Below are positions 1 through 9,309 of a stretch of DNA of 64,000 nt, in pieces (position 1 is the stretch's first letter; every line of letters starts with the position of its first letter). Made by a program: the position numbers and the translations under genes. Below the pieces are notes generated by a model that saw only the letters and a list, made by a program, of their open reading frames with translations, had not been told where the DNA came from and made no database searches. Origin of the DNA: Asticcacaulis sp. AND118 (GTDB lineage: Bacteria > Pseudomonadota > Alphaproteobacteria > Caulobacterales > Caulobacteraceae); NCBI RefSeq assembly GCF_020535245.1, contig NZ_CP084910.1, forward strand, positions 1,774,501-1,838,500. Reading direction: 5' to 3'.

Positions 1-35
1 AAGCTTCGCAGGTTCGAGTCCTGCTTCCCCCACCA
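1..35 (+). tRNA. tRNA-Tyr, 3' part only (probable)
   Basis: The first 35 bases hold a complete T arm (5-bp stem GCAGG/CCTGC around TTCGAGT), the 3' acceptor strand TTCCCCC, an A discriminator and an encoded CCA. The 5' part lies outside the window. The bases before the T arm (AAGCTTCG) look like the end of a long class II variable arm, and the sequence resembles bacterial tRNA-Tyr 3' ends. A tRNA-Gly(UCC) following a tRNA-Tyr is a common pairing. Being a tRNA is secure; tyrosine identity is inference because the anticodon is not visible. Confidence 0.75.
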
Positions 36-80
36 CCGCACGCCCGTGAAACGCTCTCCGGCCACGGCCCTGCCTCAAGG

Positions 81-154
81 GCGGGTATAGCACAATGGTA
101 GTGCAGCAGCCTTCCAAGCTGAGGATGTCGGTTCGATCCCGTCTACCCGCTCCA
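81..154 (+). tRNA. tRNA-Gly (anticodon UCC)
   Basis: The 74-nt sequence folds as a cloverleaf with acceptor GCGGGTA/TACCCGC, a D loop containing AATGGTA, the anticodon loop CTTCCAA (anticodon TCC), the T loop TTCGATC and an encoded CCA. It reads glycine GGA/GGG codons. It lies 45 nt after the preceding tRNA, so the two are probably co-transcribed. Confidence 0.95.
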
Positions 155-171
155 AAATCTTTCCTGACATA

Positions 172-543
172 TCAGAGTTTGGTCGCCGCCCCGAAGCGAT
201 TGTCGCCGCGCGTCCCTTCGAGGAGGCCGCACTCGATCAGCACCCACAGCCAGCCGATCAGCGGCACCAGGGTGATCAACGCCCACCAGCCGCTCTTGTT
301 GCGGTCGTGCCAGCGCTTCACCTGAACCGCAAAGGTCGCGTACAGCACCACCAGCCACGCTGCGAATCCCACCATGCCGACGCCGTCGAAGCGATAGGGC
401 CGCAGCAGGCTCATACCGTCGCCACTACCGCCGAACAGGGCCAGAAAGGCGGAACTGATCAACCACAGGAACAGGCTGTAGAGCCAGAAATCCCGGCGGC
501 GAAAGCGGCCCCGGTAGCTGAAAAAGGCGTTTGACAAATCCAT
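172..543 (-). CDS. DUF805 family inner-membrane protein
   Basis: This 123-residue protein has the usual DUF805 plan. It begins with a short N-terminal segment containing FFSYRGRFRRRDFW, the arginine- and aromatic-rich start typical of the family. Three to four hydrophobic membrane segments follow (about residues 18-40, 52-74 and 85-106). The motif VKRWHDRNKSGWW near residues 75-87 matches the family's RLHDxGKSGWW signature. Members are small inner-membrane proteins of unknown biochemical role. The gene is convergent with the tRNA-Gly; its ATG at 541-543 lies about 120 bases from the metG stop, with a palindromic repeat between. Confidence 0.9.
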   Translation of the reverse strand: MDLSNAFFSYRGRFRRRDFWLYSLFLWLISSAFLALFGGSGDGMSLLRPYRFDGVGMVGFAAWLVVLYATFAVQVKRWHDRNKSGWWALITLVPLIGWLWVLIECGLLEGTRGDNRFGAATKL

Positions 544-595
544 GACGGCATCCTCCGTCTCTTATGGATACGTCCGAACGCCTTTGATTCCTAGA

Positions 596-639
596 GCGCA
601 ATCCGATAAAGTGGACACCACTTTACGGACAAATTGCGC
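596..639. repeat. 44-nt palindromic repeat, copy A
   Basis: The ends GCGCAAT and ATTGCGC are exact reverse complements, and inner arms AAAGTGG/CCACTTT enclose a 2-nt centre. It lies 22 nt downstream of the metG stop. Length and plan match copies near 53.1, 55.8 and 62.7 kb; it is the most diverged of the four. Confidence 0.65.
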
Positions 640-661
640 GACCTTTCTGCTGAATTATTCT

Positions 662-2377
662 TCAGGCGTCGCTGCCGCCAAAGCGCGCGGCCCAGTCGGC
701 GACCATGTCGTCGTCGATCTTCCTGAACAGGACCTCGCCCGATTTTACCGTGGCGCCCACCGAAAGTTTCGACAGCTCGGCCTTCGCGTCAGTGGTCGGC
801 CAGTCGAGCGGCAGTTCGACGCCCACACAATCGGCAATGGACTGCGCCGCGAACGGCATCAGCGGCTGGGCCAGCACGGCGTACAGCCGCACCAGATTGA
901 GGCCGTGACGCACGATGACGCCCGCACGCTCGACATCGGTCTTGAAGGCGGTCCACGGGGCGGCTTCCTGAAGGTACTCGTTACCCAGCACCCAGATGCG
1001 TCGCACGGCCTGAGCCGCCTTACGCATCTCCATCGCCTCGAAAGCTTCGGTCGCCTCGGTCAGCAGCGCCGACAGATCGGCATAGAGCTTGTCTTCCAGC
1101 GGCCCCGCCTCACCGCCGTGCGGGACCACGCCGCCGAACTTCGATTCGGTGAATTTCAGGATGCGATTGGCGAAATTGCCCAGCACGTCGGCCAGATCCT
1201 TGTTCACTGCGCCCTGGAACTGCTCCCAGGTGAAGGACGAATCCGAGCCTTCCGGCGACTGCGAAATCAGATACCAGCGCCAGTAATCAGCCGGCAGCAG
1301 CTCCAGAGCCTGATCCATGAACACGCCGCGGTTCATCGAGGTCGAGAACTTGCCACCGTACCAGTTCAGCCAGTTGAAGGCCTTCAACGTATCGACCATC
1401 TTCCACGGCTCACCCGAACCGATAATGGTCGCCGGGAAGCTCACCGTGTGGAAGGCGACATTGTCCTTGCCCATGAACTGGACGTAGGTGACATCGTCCG
1501 CGCCCTGATCCAGACGCCACCAGCTTTTCCAGCCGTCGGCGTCGCCCTCTGCGTTGAAATATTCCTGCGTGGCGCCGATATACTCCACCGGCGCATCAAA
1601 CCACACGTAGAAGACCTTGTTTTCAAAGCCTTCACGCGGTTTTCCATCCTGGGTCACCGGCACGCCCCATTTCAGGTCGCGCGTGATGCCGCGATCGATC
1701 AGCCCTTCTTCGAGGTGCTTCATGGCGATGGATTTGGCCAATTGCGGCCACTCGGTCTTCGACTCGATCCAGGCCCGCAGTTGCGGCTCGACCCGGGTTT
1801 GCAGCAGGTACAGGTGCTTGGTGTCGCGCACTTCCAGATTGCGCGAGCCGGACACCGCCGAATAGGGATCGATCAGGTCGGTCGGGTCGAGCAGACGCCC
1901 GCAATTGTCGCACTGATCGCCGCGCGCCTTTTCGAACTTGCAATGCGGACAAGTCCCTTCGACATAGCGGTCCGGCAGGAAGCGGCCGTCATCGATGGAA
2001 TAGACCATCTTGTCGGTGCGTTCCTCAATCAGGCCGTTCCTGTCCAGCGCCTCGCAGAACATCTGGGTCAGTTGGCGGTTTTCGGGCGAAGACGAGCGCC
2101 CGAACCAGTCGTAGCTGAGCCCGAAAGCCTCACCGGCGGTCTTCTGGATCAGATGCTGCTCGTCGCAATAGGTCTTGACGTCCTGACCGACCTTGGCGGC
2201 GGCCAGTTCGGCAGGCGTGCCGTGCTCGTCCGTGGCGCAGATGTACAAGACCTCGTGCCCGCGCGCGCGCATGAACTGCGCATAGACATCGGCCGGCAGC
2301 ATGGACCCGGCCAGATTGCCGAGGTGCTTGATGCCGTTGATATAGGGAAGCGCGGAGGTGATCAGGATACGGGACAT
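662..2377 (-). CDS. metG: Methionyl-tRNA synthetase
   Basis: MetG charges tRNA-Met with methionine in the cytoplasm. The 571-residue product shows the class I signature [11 protein letters not shown] at residues 11-21 (HIGH equivalent). A zinc knuckle follows (CPHC, then CDNC), as in the four-cysteine MetG type. KFSTS near residue 335 is the KMSKS-equivalent loop, followed by an anticodon-binding helical domain. There is no C-terminal tRNA-binding (EMAP/Arc1p-like) extension, so this is the short form. The start is placed at the ATG at 2375-2377, which begins [12 protein letters not shown] as homologues do; an upstream in-frame start would add 21 unrelated residues. Confidence 0.97.
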   Translation of the reverse strand: MSRILITSALPYINGIKHLGNLAGSMLPADVYAQFMRARGHEVLYICATDEHGTPAELAAAKVGQDVKTYCDEQHLIQKTAGEAFGLSYDWFGRSSSPENRQLTQMFCEALDRNGLIEERTDKMVYSIDDGRFLPDRYVEGTCPHCKFEKARGDQCDNCGRLLDPTDLIDPYSAVSGSRNLEVRDTKHLYLLQTRVEPQLRAWIESKTEWPQLAKSIAMKHLEEGLIDRGITRDLKWGVPVTQDGKPREGFENKVFYVWFDAPVEYIGATQEYFNAEGDADGWKSWWRLDQGADDVTYVQFMGKDNVAFHTVSFPATIIGSGEPWKMVDTLKAFNWLNWYGGKFSTSMNRGVFMDQALELLPADYWRWYLISQSPEGSDSSFTWEQFQGAVNKDLADVLGNFANRILKFTESKFGGVVPHGGEAGPLEDKLYADLSALLTEATEAFEAMEMRKAAQAVRRIWVLGNEYLQEAAPWTAFKTDVERAGVIVRHGLNLVRLYAVLAQPLMPFAAQSIADCVGVELPLDWPTTDAKAELSKLSVGATVKSGEVLFRKIDDDMVADWAARFGGSDA

Positions 2378-2560
2378 GCTCGGACCGTTTAAAACTCGGA
2401 AATCGGCTTGTCTCTTAGACCATTTTGCCGCCCTGCACACAGGTTTGATGCGCCCGATACGAAAAAATCTGCGGCACCGGCGGTAAAGCCGTTGCGTTCG
2501 GCATCAGGCCCCGGCATAAGGGCGGCCCTGTGTGCGATGTGTCTTTATGACTCGCACCGT

Positions 2561-2636
2561 GCCGGTTTAGCTCAGTTGGTAGAGCAGTTGTTTTGTAAAC
2601 ATCAGGTCACGAGTTCGAATCTTGTAACCGGCACCA
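2561..2636 (+). tRNA. tRNA-Thr (anticodon UGU)
   Basis: The 76-nt cloverleaf has acceptor GCCGGTT/AACCGGC, the D loop AGTTGGTA, an anticodon loop with TGT, the T loop TTCGAAT and an encoded CCA. It reads ACA/ACG threonine codons and stands alone between metG and a small hypothetical gene. Confidence 0.95.
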
Positions 2637-2787
2637 TCTATTTTCAAACAAAATCAGTACATTAAAGACGCGGGCCCACTAGAACGACCGGATATGGTCC
2701 GATGCTCAGCAATTGGCATCGCACCTGTGACCCCTACGATGTCAACGTAATACTCTCCCGATTATCTCGGCTAGCCCGTCAAACCGG

Positions 2788-3192
2788 CTAAGCAGACTTA
2801 ACGACTTCGACCATCTGTTCCTCCAGCGCTGCTCGCTTTCGCCTTGTCATGACGAACCCGCTCGAAGCTCTGTGTCCGTCCTCAATGATCGTCCAAATGC
2901 CAGCGATCTCGTTTCCGTCGTCTGACAAATGCCCCTCATACATGACGCTGTGCGACCAATCACCGGAACCGTCATAGGTCTTCACGAACGATATCGACGA
3001 ACCGTGCCTACTGCCTTCGACGAAAGCGCCTTGATCGGTCAGGAACGCGACGTCGTCCGAAACCGTCTCCGTCATGGACCCGAAGAAACTGCTGCCCGTC
3101 TGGATCAAACGTGCGGTGAAATCGCAGGGCTCCATCCGCCAATCAGACGGATAGCTATATGTACCGCCCCATGTGCCAGTAATCGTATCCAC
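2788..3192 (-). CDS. Small beta-rich hypothetical protein
   Basis: This 134-residue protein starts at a GTG preceded by a G-rich stretch suitable as a ribosome binding site. The sequence alternates short beta-like segments with Gly/Asp turns: GTWGGTYSYP at residues 6-15, then ISFVKTYDGSG, then YEGHLSDDGNEIAGIW near 84-99. This pattern is typical of small lipocalin- or avidin-like barrels that begin with a G-x-W motif. No signal peptide is visible, so a cytoplasmic location is inferred. No function can be assigned. Its composition is slightly less GC-rich than its neighbours, and it lies beside tRNA-Thr, so acquisition by transfer is possible but not shown. Confidence 0.65.
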   Translation of the reverse strand: MDTITGTWGGTYSYPSDWRMEPCDFTARLIQTGSSFFGSMTETVSDDVAFLTDQGAFVEGSRHGSSISFVKTYDGSGDWSHSVMYEGHLSDDGNEIAGIWTIIEDGHRASSGFVMTRRKRAALEEQMVEVVKSA

Positions 3193-3236
3193 TATCCCCC
3201 CCTTTGCCGACCCGTCACTCTACCAGAGCTAAAGCA

Positions 3237-3266
3237 AAACGCGGCCCCGTTTCCGGAACCGCGTTT
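3237..3266 (-). terminator. Rho-independent terminator, probably for clpX
   Basis: Arms AAACGCGG (3237-3244) and CCGCGTTT (3259-3266) are exact reverse complements around a 14-nt loop. Read on the minus strand, the stem ends in TTTT. It lies 135 nt beyond the clpX stop and before the next minus-strand gene. Confidence 0.65.
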
Positions 3267-3290
3267 AAAATGACTCAGAAGCATAAGTCG

Positions 3291-3395
3291 CTGTGAGGCG
3301 GCGAGAAGGGTTGGCTTTCGAGCACCCGATGCGACGTGTACTTGTGTACACGAGCTAGGGCGCAGAGAAAGACGGCCCTTCGCAGCCCCTCACAG
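3291..3395. other. Structured region downstream of clpX
   Basis: Two 20-nt segments, 3291-3310 and 3376-3395, form an imperfect inverted repeat: CTGTGAGG pairs exactly with CCTCACAG at the outside, and GAAGGG with CCCTTC inside. Between them CGTGTAC (3335-3341) and GTACACG (3346-3352) form a perfect 7-bp hairpin with a 4-nt loop. The block begins 6 nt past the clpX stop. It could be a 3' UTR structure, a small RNA or a remnant element; no known RNA family was recognised. Confidence 0.45.
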
Positions 3396-3400
3396 TAGAC

Positions 3401-4660
<1,260 letters not shown>

Positions 4661-4744
4661 AAGCGCTTCTCACCTTCGTTTGCGCCCGCCCTTCCCCGCT
4701 ACGGAGAAAAAGCGGCGCTCTTCACACCGAATACTATGCACCTT

Positions 4745-4764
4745 TGACCTTTAAGAAAAGGTCA
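4745..4764. promoter_or_regulatory. Perfect 8-bp inverted repeat upstream of clpX
   Basis: TGACCTTT (4745-4752) and AAAGGTCA (4757-4764) are exact reverse complements with a 4-nt AAGA loop. The site lies 85 nt upstream of the clpX start and about 180 nt upstream of the divergent HAD gene. It could be an operator or a hairpin in the clpX leader. The surrounding 284-nt intergenic region must hold both promoters; no clear -35/-10 pair was identified. Confidence 0.4.
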
Positions 4765-4944
4765 TTTGGGTACGATTTTGGGCCAGACCCACATTGTAGC
4801 GGCCATCTATGCACAGATTAGACCAGGCCTCAACCACCCCGGTAATGCCAGCTATGGTTAAGGGTCTTTTTTGACGGCCCTGTTGCCTATATGGGATGGG
4901 GACCGACGATTGTAAGTCATCCGCCCTCTCCGCACAGGCCCACC

Positions 4945-5553
4945 GTGACCGCACCCCCACGCCCGATCCACGCCTTCGATTTCGACGGCACCCTGACCTA
5001 TAAGGACAGCTTCACCGCCTTTCTGGCCTGGGAATGCGGCCATCTGCGGCTGGGGGCGGCCTTTGTCCGGCATCCCTATATGCTGATGGATTATCTGCGC
5101 ACCCGCGACCGGGGCGCGCTGAAATCGCACCTGCTGTTCAACCTGCTGGGGCCGGTGACCCGTGACCATCTGCAAACGCGCTTTGGGGCCTTTGCCGAGG
5201 CCACCGGCGACCGGCTGTTCCGCCCCGACGCCATGCAGACATGGCGCGAAGTGGGACAGGACGCTCTGAGGGTCATCGTCACCGCCTCGCCCGAAATGCT
5301 TGTCGGACAGTTCGGTGAAAAGCTGGGGGCCGAACGCACGCTGGGCACCCGACTGGGCTTCGACGCCGATGACAGGCTGACGCCGCATCTCGATGGTTTC
5401 AACTGCCGCGGCGAGGAAAAGATGCGCCGCCTACGTCAAGTCTATGGTGACGCGCTCGACCTCGAAGCGGCCTATGGAGACACGTCGGGCGACCTTGAGA
5501 TGCTCAAGGCCGCCCGGCAGGGTCATTACAGACGGTTCGTTCAGAAACCTTAG
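4945..5553 (+). CDS. cicA: HAD-IB family phosphatase, CicA-like
   Basis: The product is a haloacid-dehalogenase-superfamily hydrolase. DFDGTLT at residues 12-18 supplies the nucleophilic Asp12 and acid/base Asp14. A TASPE segment gives the motif II Ser/Thr, and YGDTSGDLEML near the C-terminus gives the metal-binding aspartates of the SerB-like HAD-IB class. The chosen GTG start gives 202 residues; an ATG at 4891 would add 18 residues rich in Pro, Ser and His that do not resemble the fold. The position between clpX and clpP on the opposite strand matches Caulobacter cicA, a phosphotransferase-superfamily gene whose dosage affects growth and cell shape. Orthology is inferred from position and family; the substrate is unknown. 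Confidence 0.82.
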   Translation: MTAPPRPIHAFDFDGTLTYKDSFTAFLAWECGHLRLGAAFVRHPYMLMDYLRTRDRGALKSHLLFNLLGPVTRDHLQTRFGAFAEATGDRLFRPDAMQTWREVGQDALRVIVTASPEMLVGQFGEKLGAERTLGTRLGFDADDRLTPHLDGFNCRGEEKMRRLRQVYGDALDLEAAYGDTSGDLEMLKAARQGHYRRFVQKP

Positions 5554-5561
5554 CCGTAAAT

Positions 5562-6191
5562 TTAGGCGTTGCTGACCGGGTCGGTACGCTTTTCGTAGAC
5601 GTGGTCGATCAGGCCGAACTCCTTGGCCTCGGCCGCCGTCATATAACGGTCGCGGTCCAGCGTGCGCTCGATGACGTCATAGGGCTGACCGGTGTGCTTG
5701 ACGTAGATTTCGTTGAGCAGCTTCTTGGTCTTGCGGATGTCTTCGGCCTGAATTTCGATGTCCGAAGCCATGCCGCGTGCCCCGCCCGACGGCTGGTGCA
5801 CCATGATCTTCGAGTTCGGCAAAGAAATGCGCTGACCGGCTTCACCGGCCTGCAGGATCAGCGAGCCGGCCGAAGCGGCCATGCCCATGCAGACCGTTGT
5901 CACTGGCGACTTGATATACTGCATCGTGTCGTAGATCGCCAGCGCCGAGGTCACCTGACCGCCGGGGCTGTTGATGTACATGGAGATTTCCTTCTTCGGG
6001 TTTTCCGATTCCAGGAACAGAAGCTGGGCGCAGATCGAGGTCGCCATGCCGTCTTCGAACGGACCGGTGAGGAAGATGATGCGTTCCTTTAGCATCCGCG
6101 AATAGATGTCGTAGGCGCGCTCGCCGCGGCTCGATTGCTCGATGACCGTGGGGATCAGGTAGCTGGTCAGGTTTTCGACTGGATCGCGCAT
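5562..6191 (-). CDS. clpP: ATP-dependent Clp protease proteolytic subunit ClpP
   Basis: ClpP is the tetradecameric serine peptidase that partners ClpX and ClpA. The 209-residue protein contains the full catalytic triad: Ser107 in GMAASAGS, His132 in MVHQPSGG and Asp181 in LDRDRYM. The substrate-binding INSPGG loop is near residues 73-78. The N-terminal [18 protein letters not shown] resembles alphaproteobacterial ClpP with a short propeptide. The gene ends 8 nt from the convergent HAD gene. Its 257-nt upstream region holds a candidate heat-shock promoter and then the tig terminator, so it is probably monocistronic. Confidence 0.98.
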   Translation of the reverse strand: MRDPVENLTSYLIPTVIEQSSRGERAYDIYSRMLKERIIFLTGPFEDGMATSICAQLLFLESENPKKEISMYINSPGGQVTSALAIYDTMQYIKSPVTTVCMGMAASAGSLILQAGEAGQRISLPNSKIMVHQPSGGARGMASDIEIQAEDIRKTKKLLNEIYVKHTGQPYDVIERTLDRDRYMTAAEAKEFGLIDHVYEKRTDPVSNA

Positions 6192-6273
6192 GGAAGTCCC
6201 TAAGCGTTATGGGTTATGAGACCGCATCTAAGGCTGATTTGATTAACCGAAGGTGTGCGCAGTCCCCGTCCCG

Positions 6274-6306
6274 TTTAAATTGGCAATTTGCCAGGGCGTT
6301 TTCAAG
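6274..6306 (-). promoter_or_regulatory. Candidate sigma-32 (RpoH) promoter for clpP
   Basis: On the minus strand CTTGAAAA (6306 to 6299) matches the heat-shock -35 consensus CTTGAAA. It is followed 15 nt later by CCAATTTAAA (6283 to 6274), an AT-rich -10 candidate only partly like the RpoH -10. It lies about 80 nt upstream of the clpP start. A heat-shock-controlled clpP promoter is known in Caulobacter crescentus; its identity here is inferred. Confidence 0.45.
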
Positions 6307-6353
6307 TGGAGAAACGAAACGTCCGCACGGTGCAACTGCGGAGACACAGGTGC

Positions 6354-6389
6354 AAAAAAATGCCGGGGATGCCATCCCCGGCATTTTTT
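6354..6389. terminator. Bidirectional terminator between tig and clpP
   Basis: TGCCGGGGATG and CATCCCCGGCA (6361-6383) form an almost continuous palindrome, flanked by seven A (6354-6360) and six T (6384-6389). It would end tig transcription on the minus strand and works structurally in either direction. Confidence 0.88.
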
Positions 6390-6429
6390 GATTTAACACC
6401 GACATCGCAACCCGCTCCAGGAAACGGGT

Positions 6430-6448
6430 GCAGGGCCTGAGGCCCTGC
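6430..6448. repeat. GC-rich hairpin abutting the tig stop
   Basis: GCAGGGCC (6430-6437) and GGCCCTGC (6441-6448) are exact reverse complements around TGA, directly beside the tig stop codon. With the neighbouring GGGT it resembles a half-unit of the GC-rich hairpin family found between convergent genes elsewhere in the window. Confidence 0.5.
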
Positions 6449-7789
6449 TTAGTCTTCTTCGTCGGCCAGCAGTTCTTCCTTGGTGATCGGCTCTTCGGCA
6501 ACCTTGGCGGTGGCGAAGATGTGATCGACGACCTTTTCTTCATAGATCGGGGCGCGGATCTGGGCGGCGGCGGCGGGGTTCTGACGGTAGAAGTCGAACA
6601 CCTGACGCTCCTGACCGGGGAAGTTGCGAGCTTCGCGGGCGATGGCCTGAGCCACTTCCTGCTCGGAAACCTGCACATTGTTCTTGGTGCCGATTTCGGC
6701 GAGGACCAGACCGAGGCGCACGCGGCGCTCGGCGATCTTCATGTACTCACCCTTCAGTTCGTCTTCCGACTTGCCGGCGTCTTCTTCCGACAGTTGACCG
6801 GCGGCCTTGTCCTGCTCGACCTGTTGCCAGATGCCCTGGAACTCGGCGTCCAGCATCTTCTTCGGCAGTTCGAAAGAGTGCTTCTCGTCGAGGATGTCCA
6901 GCAGGGCGCGCTTCATCTTGAAGCGAGCAGCCTGAGCGTACTGCTGTTGCAACTGGCCCTTGAGCAGTTCCTTCAGCGCGTCGAGGCCTTCAAGGCCGAG
7001 GCCCTTGGCCCACTCGTCGTCAGCCACGGCGTCCTTGGGGGCCGAAATTTCGTGCACGGTGGTCTCGAAGGTGGCTGCCTTGCCGGCCAGGTTGGCCGCG
7101 CCGTAATCGGCCGGGAAGGTTACGTTCAGCACGCGCTTTTCGCCGGTCTTGGCGCCGATCAGTTGCTCTTCGAAGCCGGGGATGAACTGACCCGAACCGA
7201 TGACCAGTTCAGCGCCTTCCATCGAGCCGCCTTCGAACACTTCGCCGTCGATCTTGCCGACGAAGTCGATCTTCAGCTTGTCGCCGTCCGCGGCCTTGGG
7301 GGCCTTGCCGCCCTTGGCTTCGTACTGCTTGGTTTGCTTGAGGATGTTTTCGAGTTGCTCGGCCACTTCCTCTTCGGTCGGCTCATAAACCGGACGCTTC
7401 AGTTCCAGCGTCGACGGATCGACCGGCTCGAATTCCGGCATCTGCTCGACCGAGATTTCATAGGCCAGATCGGCTTCGCCCTTGATCACGGCGTCGATGT
7501 CGCCCACCGGCGTCAGTTCCGGTTGGCTGGCCGGACGCACCTTGTGCTGGTCCAGCGTGGCTTGCGAGGTTTCGTTGAGCTGTTCCTGAAGGATTTCGCT
7601 CATCAGTTCCTTGCCGTACAGCTTGCGAACGTGCGCCGCCGGCACCTTGCCCGGACGGAAGCCCTTGATTTGCATCTTGGGCGCGACTTCCTTGATCTTG
7701 GCGTCGAGCTTGGCGGCCAGGACGTCCTTGGCCACGGTCACTTCGTAGACGCGCGACAAACCTTCATTCAGTTTTTCAACGACTTGCAT
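6449..7789 (-). CDS. tig: Trigger factor, ribosome-associated chaperone
   Basis: Trigger factor binds nascent chains at the ribosome exit tunnel. The 446-residue protein carries the ribosome-docking signature GFRPGKVP at residues 43-50 and an FKBP-like peptidyl-prolyl isomerase domain at about 160-245 (GDKLKIDFVGKIDG, then FIPGFEEQL). A long helical C-terminal domain rich in Glu, Lys and Gln forms the chaperone arms, ending in an acidic LLADEED tail. The order tig, clpP, clpX on one strand is a classic bacterial cluster. A strong terminator follows, so tig is separated from clpP. Confidence 0.98.
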   Translation of the reverse strand: MQVVEKLNEGLSRVYEVTVAKDVLAAKLDAKIKEVAPKMQIKGFRPGKVPAAHVRKLYGKELMSEILQEQLNETSQATLDQHKVRPASQPELTPVGDIDAVIKGEADLAYEISVEQMPEFEPVDPSTLELKRPVYEPTEEEVAEQLENILKQTKQYEAKGGKAPKAADGDKLKIDFVGKIDGEVFEGGSMEGAELVIGSGQFIPGFEEQLIGAKTGEKRVLNVTFPADYGAANLAGKAATFETTVHEISAPKDAVADDEWAKGLGLEGLDALKELLKGQLQQQYAQAARFKMKRALLDILDEKHSFELPKKMLDAEFQGIWQQVEQDKAAGQLSEEDAGKSEDELKGEYMKIAERRVRLGLVLAEIGTKNNVQVSEQEVAQAIAREARNFPGQERQVFDFYRQNPAAAAQIRAPIYEEKVVDHIFATAKVAEEPITKEELLADEED

Positions 7790-7951
7790 CGATTTATTTT
7801 ACCTGTTGCGAAGGGCAGCTACCGAACGTCTCGTACGTTCGCGGAGTCTGGCACCGGTTCGCCGTTAGAGACAAACAACCGCCCGCGCGGACGGCGGGCG
7901 GCAAATTTAAAGATGCGCTCTTATGGCATGAGCGGGGATAAGGTCAACGAT

Positions 7952-7974
7952 AAAAGAACGTTAGCGTTCCTTTT
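7952..7974 (-). terminator. Terminator of the symporter gene
   Basis: GAACG (7956-7960) and CGTTC (7965-7969) form a stem around TTAG, flanked by AAAA and CTTTT. On the minus strand the stem is followed by a TCTTTTA run. It begins essentially at the symporter stop codon. Confidence 0.6.
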
Positions 7975-9217
7975 AAACCTCAGCCTTTTCGGGCTCCGGG
8001 TCCCCCAGTTGTCCCTCCCACTTGGCGACGACGGCTGAAGCGACCGTATTGCCCACCACATTGGTCGCCGAGCGGCCCATGTCGAGCAGGTGATCGACGC
8101 CCAGAACGATGGCGATCCACGCATCCGGCAGGCCGAAATAGCTGAGCGTCGCCATGATCACCACCAGCGAGGCGCGCGGCACACCGGCAATGCCCTTGGA
8201 CGTCACCAGCAGCAGGAACAGCATCATCACCATCTGCGCCGTGGTGAACTCCACGCCGTGCGCCTGCGCGATGAACAGGGTGGCAAAGGTACAGTAGATC
8301 ATCGAGCCGTCGAGATTGAACGAATAGCCCAGCGGCAGGACGAAGGAGACGATCTTGCGCGACACGCCGACCTTGGGCAGGCCGTCGAGCAGCTTGGGAT
8401 AGGCCGCTTCCGACGAGGCGGTCGAGAAGGCCAGCAGCGCCGGTTCGCGCGACGCGCTGAGGACGCGGAAAATCCGCGTGCCCACAAAGATAAAGCCCGC
8501 TGTGATGATCACCAGCCACAGCACGCCCAGCGCCGAATAGAAGCCGCCGATGAACTTGGCATAGGTGACGAGGATGGGCAGGCCCTGCTTGGCGACCGTG
8601 GCGGCCAGCGAGCCGAAGATGGCGAACGGCGCGAACATCATGACCAGTTCGGTCACCTTGAGCATGATCGCCGCGCCCTGCTCGGCCAGACGCATGATGT
8701 CGGGCGACTTGTCGTCCAGCATGGCGATGGCCGTACCGACGAAGACCGAGAAGACGACGATCTGAAGGATCTCGTTCTTGGCCATGGCGTCGATGATCGA
8801 CGACGGAATCATGTGGGTGATGAACGATTCCAGCGTGAAGCTGGAGGTATTGGGGGCGGTGATGGCGTCGCCGGCAGCCTGAAGGTTCATGCCGGCACCG
8901 GGTTGCAGCCATTCGACCATGACGATGCCGAGCAGAAGCGAGACGATCGACGCCCCGATGAACCAGCCCAGCGCCTTGCCGCCGATACGGCCCACAGCGG
9001 CGGCGTCTTCCATATGCCCGATGCCGGCGACCAGCGTGAACAGCACCAGAGGCGCGATGATCATCTTGATCAGCAGCAGGAAGACCTTGGTCAGCAGGCC
9101 GTAGATCGAAATGGCCTGTTCCAGTTGTGCGGCATCCAGGTACTGATTGCTGGCCCATCCCGTGGCCACGCCCAGCACCATCGCTGCGATAATGAATAAT
9201 GCGAACTTGTTTTTCAC
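7973..9217 (-). CDS. Dicarboxylate/amino acid:cation symporter (DAACS family)
   Basis: This 414-residue polytopic inner-membrane protein belongs to the DAACS (GltP/DctA, SLC1-like) family, which takes up C4-dicarboxylates or acidic amino acids with protons or sodium. The N-terminus is hydrophobic. The serine-rich hairpin is STASSEAAYPKL near residues 268-279; LPLGYSFNLDGSMIY near 293-307 corresponds to the conserved TM7 NxDG region. SKGIAGVPRASL is the second re-entrant loop, and DHLLDMGRSATNVVGN is the substrate/cation motif of TM8. The HP1 sequence (TASSEA) is closer to acidic-amino-acid carriers than to a strict DctA, so substrate is left open. It appears monocistronic. Confidence 0.93.
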   Translation of the reverse strand: MKNKFALFIIAAMVLGVATGWASNQYLDAAQLEQAISIYGLLTKVFLLLIKMIIAPLVLFTLVAGIGHMEDAAAVGRIGGKALGWFIGASIVSLLLGIVMVEWLQPGAGMNLQAAGDAITAPNTSSFTLESFITHMIPSSIIDAMAKNEILQIVVFSVFVGTAIAMLDDKSPDIMRLAEQGAAIMLKVTELVMMFAPFAIFGSLAATVAKQGLPILVTYAKFIGGFYSALGVLWLVIITAGFIFVGTRIFRVLSASREPALLAFSTASSEAAYPKLLDGLPKVGVSRKIVSFVLPLGYSFNLDGSMIYCTFATLFIAQAHGVEFTTAQMVMMLFLLLVTSKGIAGVPRASLVVIMATLSYFGLPDAWIAIVLGVDHLLDMGRSATNVVGNTVASAVVAKWEGQLGDPEPEKAEV

Positions 9218-9309
9218 GGAGCACTCCCGCCGTATCTGTTGCAGCAGACACTAAACATGTGCGCCGTAATGGCAAGAGGGCGGCGCAGGCCCTGCCTGTG
9301 GGCAAGCCG

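Noticed and set aside
542-2392. Long open frame of 616 codons opposite metG
   Set aside because: It is the antisense of a complete MetG with all motifs; the GC-rich codon bias keeps the opposite frame open. It has no recognisable domain.
2640-3192. Genomic island at tRNA-Thr
   Set aside because: One small hypothetical gene without integrase, repeats or duplicated tRNA end is not enough.
6428-8038. 536-codon frame opposite trigger factor
   Set aside because: Antisense of an intact tig with leucine- and phenylalanine-rich composition caused by codon bias; no start-site support.
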